64,000 nucleotides of DNA from Proluteimonas luteida (GTDB lineage Bacteria; Pseudomonadota; Gammaproteobacteria; Xanthomonadales; Xanthomonadaceae): the NCBI RefSeq assembly GCF_021191695.1, contig NZ_JAIWPT010000009.1:119773-183772 (forward strand), read 5' to 3'. The notes beneath the pieces were generated by a model. That model saw nothing but the letters and a program-made list of their open reading frames with translations, did no database searches and had not been told where the DNA came from. A program made the translations under genes and the position numbers. Below are positions 28,207 through 39,641 of the stretch, in pieces (the stretch's first letter is position 1; the number at the start of each line of letters is the position of its first letter).

Positions 28207-28869
28207 TCACTCCGCACCGGACGACGGGGGCGCCGACCGCTTGTTGTCACGTGTTGTGTTGTGTTTTCCGCCGGCCGCGCCGTTGGCGCGCCCCTTGCCC
28301 TTCCTGCCTTTCGACGGCCCGTCCTTCGACGGCGCCAGGCCCAATGCGGCCCAGTCGGGCACCAGCCGGGCCTTGTCGACGTTGTCGATGGCGACGGCGA
28401 ACGCGCTGCCGTCGACATCGAAGGTGATCGTGTCGCCGTCGACGGCGACGATGGTGCCCTGCAGGCGGCGGCGCCCGTCCTGCGGCAGCTTCAGCCCGAC
28501 CTTGGCCCGCTCGCCCAGCACGCGCGCGAACTGCGCGACGGTGAACAGCGGCCGGTCGACGCCCGGCGAGGAGACTTCCAGGGTGTAGTTGCCGCTGATC
28601 GGGTCCTCGACGTCGAGCTGCGCGGACACCTCGCGGCTGACCGCCTCGCAGTGCTCGATGGTCACGCCGCGCGTGCCCTCGCCTTCCGGCGCGACCGCGG
28701 CGTCGGCGGTCGCGCCGTCGCCCTGGGTGGCATCGCCCGGCACGTCGATATACAGCCGCACCAGCGAACCGCCCGGCGCCGGCAGGTATTCGATGCCCAG
28801 CAGTTCGAGCCCGAGGGCCTCGACCGTCGGTGCCAGCAATGTCGTCAGTTGTGTCGCCTTGTCCGCCAC
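28207..28869 (-). CDS. rimP: Ribosome maturation factor RimP
   Basis: A 220-residue factor needed for 30S maturation; E. coli RimP has about 150. The GTG start at 28869 gives (M)[19 protein letters not shown] and is preceded by gaggga. The core motifs [19 protein letters not shown] and a C-terminal SH3-like domain are present. Two lineage-type additions are visible: a roughly 20-residue acidic/Ala insert after IDVPGD (near residues 45-68) and a basic, low-complexity tail of about 45 residues. First protein gene after the initiator tRNA, as in the E. coli metY-nusA-infB operon. Confidence 0.93.
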   Translation of the reverse strand: MADKATQLTTLLAPTVEALGLELLGIEYLPAPGGSLVRLYIDVPGDATQGDGATADAAVAPEGEGTRGVTIEHCEAVSREVSAQLDVEDPISGNYTLEVSSPGVDRPLFTVAQFARVLGERAKVGLKLPQDGRRRLQGTIVAVDGDTITFDVDGSAFAVAIDNVDKARLVPDWAALGLAPSKDGPSKGRKGKGRANGAAGGKHNTTRDNKRSAPPSSGAE

Positions 28870-28972
28870 TGATCCCTCGTCCGTTCCCGCAAGTCCAGCT
28901 GTTGCGCACGATTGCCGCAGTTGCACCCTGGCCGGCCCTGCCGCCCACCGCGGTCCGGCCGCGGAAAACGAC

Positions 28973-28993
28973 AAAGGGCCCGAAGGGCCCCTT
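28973..28993 (-). terminator. Hairpin between tRNA-fMet and rimP
   Basis: A 9-bp stem (aaggggccc / gggcccttt, one G-U pair) with a 3-nt loop is followed on the minus strand by ttgtcgtttt. It probably terminates part of the tRNA transcript and lets the rest read into rimP-nusA-infB. Confidence 0.6.
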
Positions 28994-29061
28994 GTCCGAT
29001 GCCACTGGATGTCGGCGCCGAAGCGAAGCAGTAGCTTCGGCAAAGCCCAGACTTTCCGTAT

Positions 29062-29089
29062 CGGAACGTTCTCCAGAACGAACGTTCCG
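29062..29089 (-). other. CGGAACGTT hairpin downstream of tRNA-fMet
   Basis: A perfect 9-bp inverted repeat cggaacgtt / aacgttccg with a 10-nt loop, 18 bp downstream of the tRNA 3' end. It could guide 3' processing of the tRNA precursor. A shorter relative lies in the nuoA leader at 44741-44758. Confidence 0.5.
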
Positions 29090-29106
29090 CAACCGCATCG
29101 AAAAGT

Positions 29107-29183
29107 TGGTAGCGGGGGCAGGATTTGAACCTGCGACCTTCGGGTTATGAGCCCGACGAGCTGCCAGACTGCTCCACCCCGCA
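29107..29183 (-). tRNA. metY: Initiator tRNA-fMet (CAT)
   Basis: A 77-nt tRNA with encoded CCA. Acceptor GCGGGG/CCCCGC, D arm GGAGCAGTCTGGCAGCTC, anticodon loop CTCATAA with CAT, and T arm GCAGG-TTCAAAT-CCTGC. Initiator hallmarks are the three consecutive G-C pairs (GGG/CCC) under the anticodon loop and an unpaired 1-72 position. Here that mismatch is T1-T72, where E. coli has C1-A72. It precedes rimP-nusA-infB, the place of metY. Confidence 0.96.
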
Positions 29184-29194
29184 TCAGGAGCGGA

Positions 29195-29223
29195 ATTATG
29201 AAGATTCCCGCCGGGGAATGCAA
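29195..29223 (-). promoter_or_regulatory. Promoter of tRNA-fMet and the rimP-nusA-infB operon
   Basis: On the minus strand TTGCAT (29218-29223), 17 bp, then CATAAT (29195-29200). The spacing is ideal and the predicted start falls at about 29188, a few bases before the mature tRNA 5' end. Confidence 0.7.
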
Positions 29224-29283
29224 GAGGCTGCGCACGATTCCGCCACCGTGCGCGCCCCGCCCCGCGCACGGGGCCTCGCCCGG

Positions 29284-30750
29284 TCAGGCGCCGAATGCGG
29301 TCTGGCACCAGACCATCAACGGACTCCAGAAGATACCCAGCGCCAGCAGGGCGAGCGCGTTGACCGCGAACATCACCTGCAGCCCGGCACCGGGGCGCTG
29401 CGCCATCGGCGTGGCGTTGGGCGTGTCGAAGTACATCACCTTGATGACGCGCAGGTAGTAGAACGCGCCGATGACCGCGAACACGATGCCGACGATCGCC
29501 AGCCACATCAGCCCGCCCTCGAGCGCGGCCTGCAGCACGACCAGCTTGGCCCAGAAACCGAGGAACGGCGGCACGCCGGCCAGCGAGGCCATGATGCACA
29601 GCACCAGGCCGGCCATCCACGGACTGCGGGCGTTGAGGCCCTTGTAGTCGTCGATCGCCTCGGCCTCGAAACCCTCGCGCGAGAGCATGACGATCGCGCC
29701 GAACGCGGCCAGCGACATGATCGCGTAGCTGATCGCATAGAACATCGCCGCCGCGTAGCCGTCCGGCCCGCCGCCGGCGAGACCGAGGAACAGGAAGCCG
29801 ACGTGCGAGACCGTCGAATAGGCCAGCATGCGCTTGAGGTTGGTCTGGGCGATCGCGAACAGGTTGCCGACCGCCAGCGACAGCGCCGCCAGCAGGGCAA
29901 GCACCAGCTGCGACTGCTCGTGGACCGGGCCCAGCGCGACGTCGAGCAGGCGCCAGGTCATGCCGAACGCGGCGAGCTTGGGCATCGAGCTGATGAACGC
30001 CGAGATCGCCGTCGGTGCGCCGTGGTAGGTGTCGGGCAGCCACATGTGGAACGGCGCGGCGCCGAACTTGAAGGCGACGCCGACGATGATGAACACCGTG
30101 CCGGTCAGCAGCAGTACGCGGCCGTCGCCGGACAGCCCGGCGATCGCCTCGTTGATGCCCGCCAGCGACAGCGTGCCGACCGCGCCGTAGACCAGCGACA
30201 TGCCGAACAGCAGCATGCCCGAGGCCAGCGCGCCGAGGACGAAGTACTTCATCGCCGCTTCCGACGACAGCGGGTTGTCGCGGTTGCAGGCCACCAGCGC
30301 GTACGAGCACAGCGCCAGCAGCTCCAGGCCGACGTAGACCATGGTCAGGTTGCCCGCCGAAACCATCAGCATCATGCCGGCGGTCGCGAACAGGAACAGC
30401 ACCGGGATCTCGCCCTGGTAGAGGTTGCGCTCGCGCAGGTACGGCCAGGCGTAGGACAGCGCGCCGGCGGCGACCAGCAGTGCCGCGACCTTCAGCACGT
30501 CGGCGGCGTCGTCGCGCACGAACATGTCGGCCAGTGCGGCGCCCTGCCCGCCGGTACCGGTGGCGATCAGCGCGGCGGCGGCCAGCAACGTCAGCACCGC
30601 GAGCGCATGGGTGACCACGCGGCGGCGCGGATCGAGGAACAGGTCGAGCATCAGCAGCGCGAACGCGCCGAGGATCACGACGAGTTCGGGCACCAGCGGG
30701 CCGAGTTCGGCCAGGGTGCGGACGGGAGGCGTCATCGGAGCGGAAATCAT
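29284..30750 (-). CDS. nuoN: NADH-quinone oxidoreductase subunit N
   Basis: A 488-residue antiporter-like membrane subunit of complex I, about 14 helices. It carries the proton-channel lysine region (KFGAAPFHMWLPDTYHGAP) and AYSTVSHVGFLFLG. A second Met at residue 6 is an alternative start. Last gene of the nuo operon, 13 bp after nuoM. Confidence 0.97.
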   Translation of the reverse strand: MISAPMTPPVRTLAELGPLVPELVVILGAFALLMLDLFLDPRRRVVTHALAVLTLLAAAALIATGTGGQGAALADMFVRDDAADVLKVAALLVAAGALSYAWPYLRERNLYQGEIPVLFLFATAGMMLMVSAGNLTMVYVGLELLALCSYALVACNRDNPLSSEAAMKYFVLGALASGMLLFGMSLVYGAVGTLSLAGINEAIAGLSGDGRVLLLTGTVFIIVGVAFKFGAAPFHMWLPDTYHGAPTAISAFISSMPKLAAFGMTWRLLDVALGPVHEQSQLVLALLAALSLAVGNLFAIAQTNLKRMLAYSTVSHVGFLFLGLAGGGPDGYAAAMFYAISYAIMSLAAFGAIVMLSREGFEAEAIDDYKGLNARSPWMAGLVLCIMASLAGVPPFLGFWAKLVVLQAALEGGLMWLAIVGIVFAVIGAFYYLRVIKVMYFDTPNATPMAQRPGAGLQVMFAVNALALLALGIFWSPLMVWCQTAFGA

Positions 30751-30763
30751 CGCGGCAGGATCC

Positions 30764-32275
30764 TTAAAGCTTGCTTGCGGCGATCACGTTCGCCAGTTGC
30801 GCGATGGCCGGTTCCATCAGGTCGGTCAGCGGCTTGGGATAGACGCCGATCGCCAGCACGCCGATCGCGAACACCGACAGCACCAGGATCTCGCGGCCGT
30901 TGATGTCCTTGAGCTCGGCGACGTGCGCGTTCGCCACTTCCCCGTACATCACCCGCTTGACCAGCCACAGCGTGTAGGCGGCGCCGATGATCAGGGTCAG
31001 CGCGGCGAAGAAGGCGATCAGCGGATTGCTCTGGAACGCGGCCAGGATGACCATGAACTCGCCGACGAAGCCCGAGGTGCCCGGCAGGCCGGAGTTGGCC
31101 ATCGCGAACAGCACGTAGAACGCCGCGAACACCGGCATCACGTTGGCGACGCCGCCGTAGTCCTTGATCATGCGGGTGTGCATGCGGTCGTAGAGCACGC
31201 CGACGCAGGAGAACATCGCGCCGGAGACAAAGCCGTGCGAGATCATCTGCACCATCGCGCCCTGCAGGCCCAGGCGCGCGGCGTCGGTGGCGCCGGCATC
31301 GCGCACCAGCGCGAAGGCGATGAACACGCCCAGCGTCACGAAGCCCATGTGCGAGACCGACGAGTACGCGATCAGCTTCTTCATGTCCTGCTGGACCAGC
31401 GCCACCAGGCCCACGTAGACCACCGCGATCAGCGACAGCGCGATCACCAGCCAGGCCCAGTCGTGGCCGGCGTCGGGGGTGATCGGCAGGCTGAAGCGCA
31501 GGAAGCCGTAGCCGCCGATCTTCAGCATGATCGCCGCCAGGATCACCGAGCCGCCGGTCGGCGCCTCGACGTGCGCGTCGGGCAGCCAGGTGTGCACCGG
31601 GAACATCGGCACCTTGACCGCGAACGCGGCCAGGAACGCGAAGAACAGCCACATCTGCTCGGTCGAGCTCAGCGGCAGCGCGTACAGGTCCGGCAGCTGC
31701 CAGCTGCCCGCCTTCAGGTACAGGTAGATCAGCCCGACCAGCATGAACACCGAGCCGAGGAAGGTGTACAGGAAGAACTTCACCGACGCATACACGCGCC
31801 GCGGGCCACCCCAGACGCCGATGATGATGAACATCGGGATCAGCATGCCCTCGAAGAACACGTAGAACAGCACCGCGTCGACGGCCGCGAACACGCCGAT
31901 CATCAGGCCCTCGAGGATCAGCATCGCCGCGAAATACTGGTTGACGCGCTTGTCGATCGAGGTCCACGCGCCGATCAGCACCAGCGCCGTGGTCAGCGTG
32001 GTCAGGATGATCAGCGCGACCGAGATGCCGTCCACGCCCAGGTGGTACTGGATGTCGAGCGCGGGGATCCATTCGCGGCGCTCGGCGAACTGCATCGCCG
32101 TGGCGGTGTAGTCGAAGCCGGTGAACAGCGGCAGGCTGATCACGAACACCACCAGCGCGATCGCCAGCGACGCCCAGCGCGCCGCGCCGGGGCGGTTGTT
32201 GCCCAGCGCGAGCACGAGCGCGCCGCCGAGGATCGGCAGCCAGATCAGGAGACTGAGAAGAGGCCAGTTCGACAC
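30764..32275 (-). CDS. nuoM: NADH-quinone oxidoreductase subunit M
   Basis: A 503-residue antiporter-like subunit. Motifs are KVPMFPVHTWLPDAHVEAPT with the channel lysine, IAYSSVSHMGFV, and the conserved glutamate in FFEGMLIPMF. The start is GTG (GTG-TCG-AAC), 13 bp downstream of nuoL. Conducts protons across the inner membrane in complex I. Confidence 0.97.
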   Translation of the reverse strand: MSNWPLLSLLIWLPILGGALVLALGNNRPGAARWASLAIALVVFVISLPLFTGFDYTATAMQFAERREWIPALDIQYHLGVDGISVALIILTTLTTALVLIGAWTSIDKRVNQYFAAMLILEGLMIGVFAAVDAVLFYVFFEGMLIPMFIIIGVWGGPRRVYASVKFFLYTFLGSVFMLVGLIYLYLKAGSWQLPDLYALPLSSTEQMWLFFAFLAAFAVKVPMFPVHTWLPDAHVEAPTGGSVILAAIMLKIGGYGFLRFSLPITPDAGHDWAWLVIALSLIAVVYVGLVALVQQDMKKLIAYSSVSHMGFVTLGVFIAFALVRDAGATDAARLGLQGAMVQMISHGFVSGAMFSCVGVLYDRMHTRMIKDYGGVANVMPVFAAFYVLFAMANSGLPGTSGFVGEFMVILAAFQSNPLIAFFAALTLIIGAAYTLWLVKRVMYGEVANAHVAELKDINGREILVLSVFAIGVLAIGVYPKPLTDLMEPAIAQLANVIAASKL

Positions 32276-32288
32276 GTATCGTATTCCG

Positions 32289-34412
<2,124 letters not shown>

Positions 34413-34503
34413 GTGTTATCCGTTACCCGCGTCGTACCGCCGTTCTTCCGCCGGGCATCTCGCCGGCAACTCCGGGGCGCGCCATCGCCCCCGGATTGTC
34501 CAA

Positions 34504-34603
34504 TGCCGCCATCCATGGCGCTGCCTCACTTGCTCCGGATGATCCTGCCCGGCCATCCGTGGCCGGGCGTTCGCCGATGCGCGAGCCGGTGGCTCGCAAG
34601 CGC
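34504..34603. repeat. 100-bp tandem repeat, unit A
   Basis: The unit begins tgccgccatccatggcgct, contains the hairpin cccggcca-tccg-tggccggg, and ends with a second hairpin gcgagcc-ggt-ggctcgc. It is identical to unit B at 98 of 100 positions. A related copy is at 26582. Confidence 0.95.
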
Positions 34604-34624
34604 TCGTGCCCATCCCGATTGTTC

Positions 34625-34724
34625 TGCCGCCATCCATGGCGCTACCTCACTTGCTCCGGATGATCCTGCCCGGCCATCCGTGGCCGGGCGTTCGCCGATG
34701 CGCGAGCCAGTGGCTCGCAAGCGC
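34625..34724. repeat. 100-bp tandem repeat, unit B
   Basis: Second unit in the same orientation, offset by 121 bp, with two substitutions against unit A. It ends six bases before the nuoK stop codon. The following atcggctcaccc stretch resembles the sequence at the nusA end (gtcggctcaccc), so both repeats abut a stop codon in the same way. Confidence 0.95.
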
Positions 34725-34730
34725 ATCGGC

Positions 34731-35057
34731 TCACCCCTTCAACATGTCGAGTTCGGCGACGTCGATCGTGCGCCGGTTGCGGAACAGCGTGACCAGGATC
34801 GCCAGGCCGATCGCGGCCTCGGCCGCGGCCACGGTCAGGATGAAGAACACGAAGATCTGCCCCGATGCGTCGCCGAACTCGCGCGAGAACGCAACAAAGT
34901 TGATGTTGACCGCGAGCAGCATCAGCTCGATCGACATCAGCAGGATGATCACGTTCTTCCGGTTCAGAAAGATGCCGGCGACGCTGATGCAGAACAGCAC
35001 CGCGCCCAGCGTCAGGTAATGGCCCAGGGCCAGGCCCGTGCCGAACAGCTCGGTCAT
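34731..35057 (-). CDS. nuoK: NADH-quinone oxidoreductase subunit K
   Basis: A 108-residue, three-helix membrane subunit (MrpC-like). It has the functional glutamates in [15 protein letters not shown] and [19 protein letters not shown]. The ATG overlaps the nuoJ stop by 4 bp. Confidence 0.97.
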   Translation of the reverse strand: MTELFGTGLALGHYLTLGAVLFCISVAGIFLNRKNVIILLMSIELMLLAVNINFVAFSREFGDASGQIFVFFILTVAAAEAAIGLAILVTLFRNRRTIDVAELDMLKG

Positions 35058-35710
35058 TTCGCTTCTCCCTCGGCCGCGGCGTCGCCCGGCGCCGCCTTCG
35101 ACGTTTCGTCCGGCGCGCGCTCGGCCTGCATGCTGACGATGCGCACGCGATCCCCTGCCCTGACCCGCGCCTGCGCGCCGGGGTTCTGGTGCTTGGCGCC
35201 CGGCCGGCGGCGCAGCGTCAGCATGACCGCGGCGATGACCGCGACGGTCAGGATCACCGCGGCGATCTCGAACGGCAGCAGGAAGTCGGTGAACAGCCTG
35301 CGCGCGATCCACACGGTGTTGGACACGCCGGCGGCGTCGACCGGATCGGGCACGAACGGCGTCATCCTCGCCCGGATGCCGATCAGGGTCAGGATCTCGA
35401 CCAGCATCACCACCGCGACCACGAGGCCGACCGGCAGGTAGCGGACGTAGCCTTCGCGCAGCGGCTCGGCGTCGATGTCGAGCATCATCACCACGAACAG
35501 GAAAAGCACCATCACCGCGCCGACGTAGACCAGCACGAGCGCGATGCCGAGGAACTCGGCGCCGGCCAGGATCCAGGTGCAGGCGACGCTGAAGAACGTC
35601 AGCACCAGGAACAGCGCGGCGTGCACCGAATTGCGGGCACTGATCACCGCCACCGCGGACATCACGGTGACCGCGGCGAAGACGAGGAATGCAATGAGCG
35701 CGAAATCCAT
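35054..35710 (-). CDS. nuoJ: NADH-quinone oxidoreductase subunit J
   Basis: A 218-residue membrane subunit with five helices, including the pi-bulge segment [20 protein letters not shown]. The C-terminal 45 residues form a charged, Ala-rich cytoplasmic or periplasmic tail. It overlaps nuoK by 4 bp. Confidence 0.96.
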   Translation of the reverse strand: MDFALIAFLVFAAVTVMSAVAVISARNSVHAALFLVLTFFSVACTWILAGAEFLGIALVLVYVGAVMVLFLFVVMMLDIDAEPLREGYVRYLPVGLVVAVVMLVEILTLIGIRARMTPFVPDPVDAAGVSNTVWIARRLFTDFLLPFEIAAVILTVAVIAAVMLTLRRRPGAKHQNPGAQARVRAGDRVRIVSMQAERAPDETSKAAPGDAAAEGEAK

Positions 35711-35730
35711 GGTTTACCTGTACCCGGGGA

Positions 35731-36219
35731 TCATCGGTATGAAGCGTCTGCGGCGCGGCGTTCCGCGATCTCGGACTCGAGGCGGTCGCCGATCGCCAGC
35801 AGCTGCGGCTTGGTCACGATGTTCTCGCCGCGGTTCTCGAAGTGGTACTCGTACAGGTGGGTCTCGACGATCGAGTCGACCGGGCACGATTCCTCGCAGA
35901 AGCCGCAGTAGATGCACTTGAACAGATCGATGTCGTAGCGCGTGGTGCGGCGGGTGCCGTCGGCGCGCTGCTCGGAATCGATGGTGATCGCCAGCGCCGG
36001 GCACACGGCCTCGCACAGCTTGCATGCGATGCAGCGCTCCTCGCCGTTGGGATAGCGGCGCAACGCGTGCAGGCCGCGGAAACGCGGCGACTGCGGCACC
36101 TTTTCCATCGGGTACATCAACGTGTACTTGTCGCGGAACAGATACTTGAGCGTCAGCCACATGCCGCCGAGCAGCTCGAGCAGCAGCAGGCTCCTGAACC
36201 AAGAGAAGAACTTGCCCAT
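35731..36219 (-). CDS. nuoI: NADH-quinone oxidoreductase subunit I
   Basis: A 162-residue peripheral-arm subunit with two [4Fe-4S] clusters (N6a, N6b): [12 protein letters not shown] (Cys63, 66, 69, 73) and [12 protein letters not shown] (Cys102, 105, 108, 112). It passes electrons from NuoG to NuoB. The start overlaps the nuoH stop by one base. Confidence 0.98.
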   Translation of the reverse strand: MGKFFSWFRSLLLLELLGGMWLTLKYLFRDKYTLMYPMEKVPQSPRFRGLHALRRYPNGEERCIACKLCEAVCPALAITIDSEQRADGTRRTTRYDIDLFKCIYCGFCEESCPVDSIVETHLYEYHFENRGENIVTKPQLLAIGDRLESEIAERRAADASYR

Positions 36220-37334
36220 CACTGCCCTGCCTCGAACACGCCGAAATACGCCATCAATGCCGTCACCACGATCCAGCCGATGCTGATCGGGATGAACACC
36301 TTCCAGCCCAGCCGCATGATCTGGTCGTAGCGGTAACGCGGGAACGAGGCGCGGAACCAGATGAAGCAGCTGGCGAAGAAGAACACCTTGGCGAACAGCC
36401 ACCACCAGCCGTCGACCGCCAGCCATTGCAGCACCGGCACGCCGTCGAACCAGCCCTGGAACGGCGACAGCCAGCCGCCGAGGAAGAAGGTCGCGGTCAG
36501 GAAGCTGATCAGGATCATGTTCGCGTATTCGGCGAGGAAGAACAGCGCGAACGCCGACCCCGAATACTCGACCATGTGGCCGGCGACGATCTCCGACTCG
36601 CCCTCGACGACGTCGAACGGCGCGCGGTTGGTCTCGGCCACGCCGGAGATGAAGTAGATGACGAACAGCGGCAGCATCGGCAGCCAGAACCAGTCGAACA
36701 GGCCCTTGCCGCCGGCCTGGGCCATGACGATCTCGCTGAGGTTCAGGCTGCCGGCGCCGACCATCACGCCGACCAGCGCGAAGCCCATCGCGATCTCGTA
36801 GCTGATCATCTGCGCCGAGGCGCGCATCGCGCCGAGGAAGGCGTACTTCGAGTTCGACGCCCAGCCGGCCAGGATGATGCCGTAGATGCCCAGCGAGGTC
36901 ATCGCCAGCAGGTACAGCAGGCCGGCGTTGGCGTTGGACAGCACCAGCTGCGCATCGAACGGCACCACCGCCCAGGCCGCGAACGCCGGCGCCAGGGTGA
37001 TCAGCGGCGCCAGCACGTACAGCACGCGCTGCGCGTTGGTCGGCTGGATCACTTCCTTGAACAGCAGCTTGAAGACGTCGGCGAACGCCTGGAGGATGCC
37101 CATGCCGACGTACATCGGCCCGTGGCGCACGTGCATCCAGCCGATCAGCTTGCGCTCCCAGACCACGTAGAACGCGACGGCGATGATCACCGGCATCGCG
37201 ATGACGAGGATCTTCAGCACGATCCACAGGATCACGCCGATCGCGCCGAGCGACATCAGCCAGTCGTACAGCGGCGCGGTGACGTCGCCGAGCAGCGTCG
37301 CGGTATTGGTCACGCCGGTATTGGTCACACTCAT
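36219..37334 (-). CDS. nuoH: NADH-quinone oxidoreductase subunit H
   Basis: A 371-residue membrane subunit that forms the quinone chamber with NuoB and NuoD. Signature segments are [34 protein letters not shown] and [20 protein letters not shown]. The start [11 protein letters not shown] is at 37334, overlapping the nuoG stop by 4 bp; a further upstream start would lie deep in nuoG. Confidence 0.97.
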   Translation of the reverse strand: MSVTNTGVTNTATLLGDVTAPLYDWLMSLGAIGVILWIVLKILVIAMPVIIAVAFYVVWERKLIGWMHVRHGPMYVGMGILQAFADVFKLLFKEVIQPTNAQRVLYVLAPLITLAPAFAAWAVVPFDAQLVLSNANAGLLYLLAMTSLGIYGIILAGWASNSKYAFLGAMRASAQMISYEIAMGFALVGVMVGAGSLNLSEIVMAQAGGKGLFDWFWLPMLPLFVIYFISGVAETNRAPFDVVEGESEIVAGHMVEYSGSAFALFFLAEYANMILISFLTATFFLGGWLSPFQGWFDGVPVLQWLAVDGWWWLFAKVFFFASCFIWFRASFPRYRYDQIMRLGWKVFIPISIGWIVVTALMAYFGVFEAGQ

Positions 37335-39562
37335 GCCGCCACCACCTCGACCTTGCCGGCCGCAAGCGCCGCAGTGGCGCCGTAGCCCGATTCGACCCAC
37401 GCCGCACCCTTGCCGACGCGGTCGTCGACCGCGACCTGCAGCGTCGCGGTGCCGGCCGCGTTGGAAACCTTCGCCATCGCCGCGTCGGCGACGCCGGCCG
37501 CGGCCGCATCGTCGGGATGCAGCACGATGCGCGGGCCGAGGGTCAGCGGATGCGACTGCAGCGCGGCGGCACGACGGGTCAGGCCGTCGACGCGGTAGAT
37601 CGCCTGGCTGACCGCGAGCTCAAGGCCGTCGCCGGACACCGCCGGTGCGGCGGAGACCACGACATCGACGGTGCGCGGCTGCAGCCCGGCCCGCAGCCCG
37701 GCCAGGTCGGTGAACGCGAACCCGGGGACGGCCAGTTCGCCGCCCAGTGCGCGCAGCACGCGCCAGCCGGCACGCGCCTCGCCGGGCAGCTTGCCGGCGG
37801 CAACGGCGCGCTGGTCGCGGCCGTCGAGGTTGGTCAGGGTGGCGTCGATCTCGGCGAGCGCGCCGATCGGCAGGATCACGTCGGCGACCGCGCGCGTGGA
37901 CTCGCAGGCGAACTGGCTGAACGCCACGACCTGGGCCGCGCCGAGCGCACGCAGCGCCTGCGCCTGGTCGGCGAAGTCCAGGCCCGGCTCGATGCCGTAG
38001 ATCACGTAGGCGCTGCGGCCGTCGGCCAGCATCGCATTGGCGTCGCGCGAGGTCGGCAGCACGCCATGGCGCGACAGGCCCAGCGCGTTGGCGCCCTGCG
38101 GGATACGGCACAGCCTGGCGCCGGTCGATGCGGCCAGCGCAGCGGCGGCGCGGCGGATCTCCGCGGCGTGCGCACTCGCCTCGGCGACGTTGCCGACGAT
38201 GATCGCGGCATGCTGCGTGCCTTCCAGCGCGTTGGACAGGCCGGCGGAGGCGAGCATCGCCGCCATCTGCGACGGCGCCACGATGGCCTTGCCGGCGACG
38301 TCGAAGGTGAAGTCGAAATCGACCGGATTGACCACGTAGACCTTGGCGCCGCGCTTCCACGCCTGGCGCACGCGCTGGTGCAGCAGCGGCACTTCATGGC
38401 GCAGGTTGGAGCCGACGATGACGATCGCATCGGCCCGGTCGAGCTCGGCGACCGGCATCGCGAACGCCTCGGCGACCGCACCGTCGGACAGGTCGCGCTG
38501 GGCGATGCGGTGATCGAGGTTGCCGCAGCCCAGCGCATCGGCCAGGCGCGCGAGCAGCGCGCCCTCCTCGTTCGAGGTCGCCGGGTGCACCAGCACGCCC
38601 AGCTCGTCGGCCGGGTTGTCGCGCAGGATCTTCGCCACACGCGCCAGCGCCTCGTCCCACGAGGCCTCGCGCCACTCGCCCGACTCCTTGACCAGCGGAC
38701 GCAGCGCACGGTCGTCGGCCGACAGGCCCTGGTGCGAATAACGGTCGCGGTCCGACAGCCAGCATTCGTTGACGGCTTCGTTGTCGCGCGGCACCGCGCG
38801 CATCACGTCGCCGCGGCGCAGATGCAGGAACAGGTTGCTGCCGAGCGCGTCGTGGCCGCCGAGCGACTCGCGCGCGATCAGTTCCCAGGGACGGGCGCGG
38901 AAGCGGAACACCTTGTTGGTCAGCGCGCCGACCGGGCACACGTCGATGACGTTGCCCGACAGCTCGGTGGTCAACGGCTTGCCGTCGAACGTGCCGATCT
39001 GCAGGTTCTCGCCGCGCTGCATGCCGCCCAGCTCGTAGGTGCCGGCGATGTCCGCGGTGAAGCGGACGCAGCGCGTGCACTGGATGCAGCGGGTCATCTC
39101 GGTGGCGACCAGCGGCCCGAGGTCCTCGTCGGGCACCACGCGCTTGCGCTCGGCGAAACGGCTGACCGAGCGGCCATAGCCCAGCGACAGGTCCTGCAGT
39201 TCGCACTCGCCGCCCTGGTCGCAGATCGGGCAGTCGAGCGGATGGTTGATCAGCAGGAACTCCATCACGTTGCGCTGCGACTTCAGCGCCTTCTCGCTGC
39301 GGGTGACGACCTTCATGCCGTCCATCACCGGCGTGGCGCAGGCCGGCGCCGGCTTGGGCATCTTCTCCACCTCGACCAGGCACATGCGGCAGTTCGCCGC
39401 GATCGCCAGCTTGTCGTGGTAGCAGAAGCGCGGGATCGGAATGCCGGCCTTGTCGGCGGCCTGGATGATCATCGAGCCCTTGGGCGCGGCCAGCTCGACG
39501 CCGTCGATGAAGACGGTGACGTGGTCGGGCGGCAGGTTCGGATTGACGGGCTGGGCACTCAT
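37331..39562 (-). CDS. nuoG: NADH-quinone oxidoreductase subunit G
   Basis: A 743-residue iron-sulfur subunit. The N-terminal [2Fe-2S] ligands are Cys47, 58, 61 and 75. A HxxxCxxC region ([18 protein letters not shown]) and [10 protein letters not shown] follow for the [4Fe-4S] clusters. The rest is a molybdopterin oxidoreductase-like domain without cofactor function. It is shorter than E. coli NuoG (908), as in many proteobacteria. Confidence 0.97.
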   Translation of the reverse strand: MSAQPVNPNLPPDHVTVFIDGVELAAPKGSMIIQAADKAGIPIPRFCYHDKLAIAANCRMCLVEVEKMPKPAPACATPVMDGMKVVTRSEKALKSQRNVMEFLLINHPLDCPICDQGGECELQDLSLGYGRSVSRFAERKRVVPDEDLGPLVATEMTRCIQCTRCVRFTADIAGTYELGGMQRGENLQIGTFDGKPLTTELSGNVIDVCPVGALTNKVFRFRARPWELIARESLGGHDALGSNLFLHLRRGDVMRAVPRDNEAVNECWLSDRDRYSHQGLSADDRALRPLVKESGEWREASWDEALARVAKILRDNPADELGVLVHPATSNEEGALLARLADALGCGNLDHRIAQRDLSDGAVAEAFAMPVAELDRADAIVIVGSNLRHEVPLLHQRVRQAWKRGAKVYVVNPVDFDFTFDVAGKAIVAPSQMAAMLASAGLSNALEGTQHAAIIVGNVAEASAHAAEIRRAAAALAASTGARLCRIPQGANALGLSRHGVLPTSRDANAMLADGRSAYVIYGIEPGLDFADQAQALRALGAAQVVAFSQFACESTRAVADVILPIGALAEIDATLTNLDGRDQRAVAAGKLPGEARAGWRVLRALGGELAVPGFAFTDLAGLRAGLQPRTVDVVVSAAPAVSGDGLELAVSQAIYRVDGLTRRAAALQSHPLTLGPRIVLHPDDAAAAGVADAAMAKVSNAAGTATLQVAVDDRVGKGAAWVESGYGATAALAAGKVEVVAA

Positions 39563-39572
39563 GGCTGCGCTC

Positions 39573-39634
39573 CCGAGGCCAGGGGAAGTGCAACTGCGGT
39601 TTCCGGCCTCTGGCCTCTGGCCTCCGGCCTCTGC
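39573..39634. repeat. Short C-rich repeat between nuoF and nuoG
   Basis: A gaggccagggg arm faces ccggcctctggcctctggcct, ending ggcctctgcatcac immediately before the nuoF stop. It belongs to the same family as 23796, 41563 and 48340. It fills the 79-bp gap. Confidence 0.65.
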
Positions 39635-39641
39635 ATCACGC

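Larger units (their letters stand above)
34413..34730. other. nuoK-nuoL spacer
   Basis: This 318-bp gap is the longest inside the nuo operon. Apart from the two 100-bp repeats at 34504 and 34625 it holds only short unique stretches and no credible gene. Confidence 0.7.

Noticed and set aside
34504..34724. Tandem 100-bp repeats as a CRISPR array
   Set aside because: There are only two units, each far longer than CRISPR repeats, without regular spacers and with no cas genes in the window.
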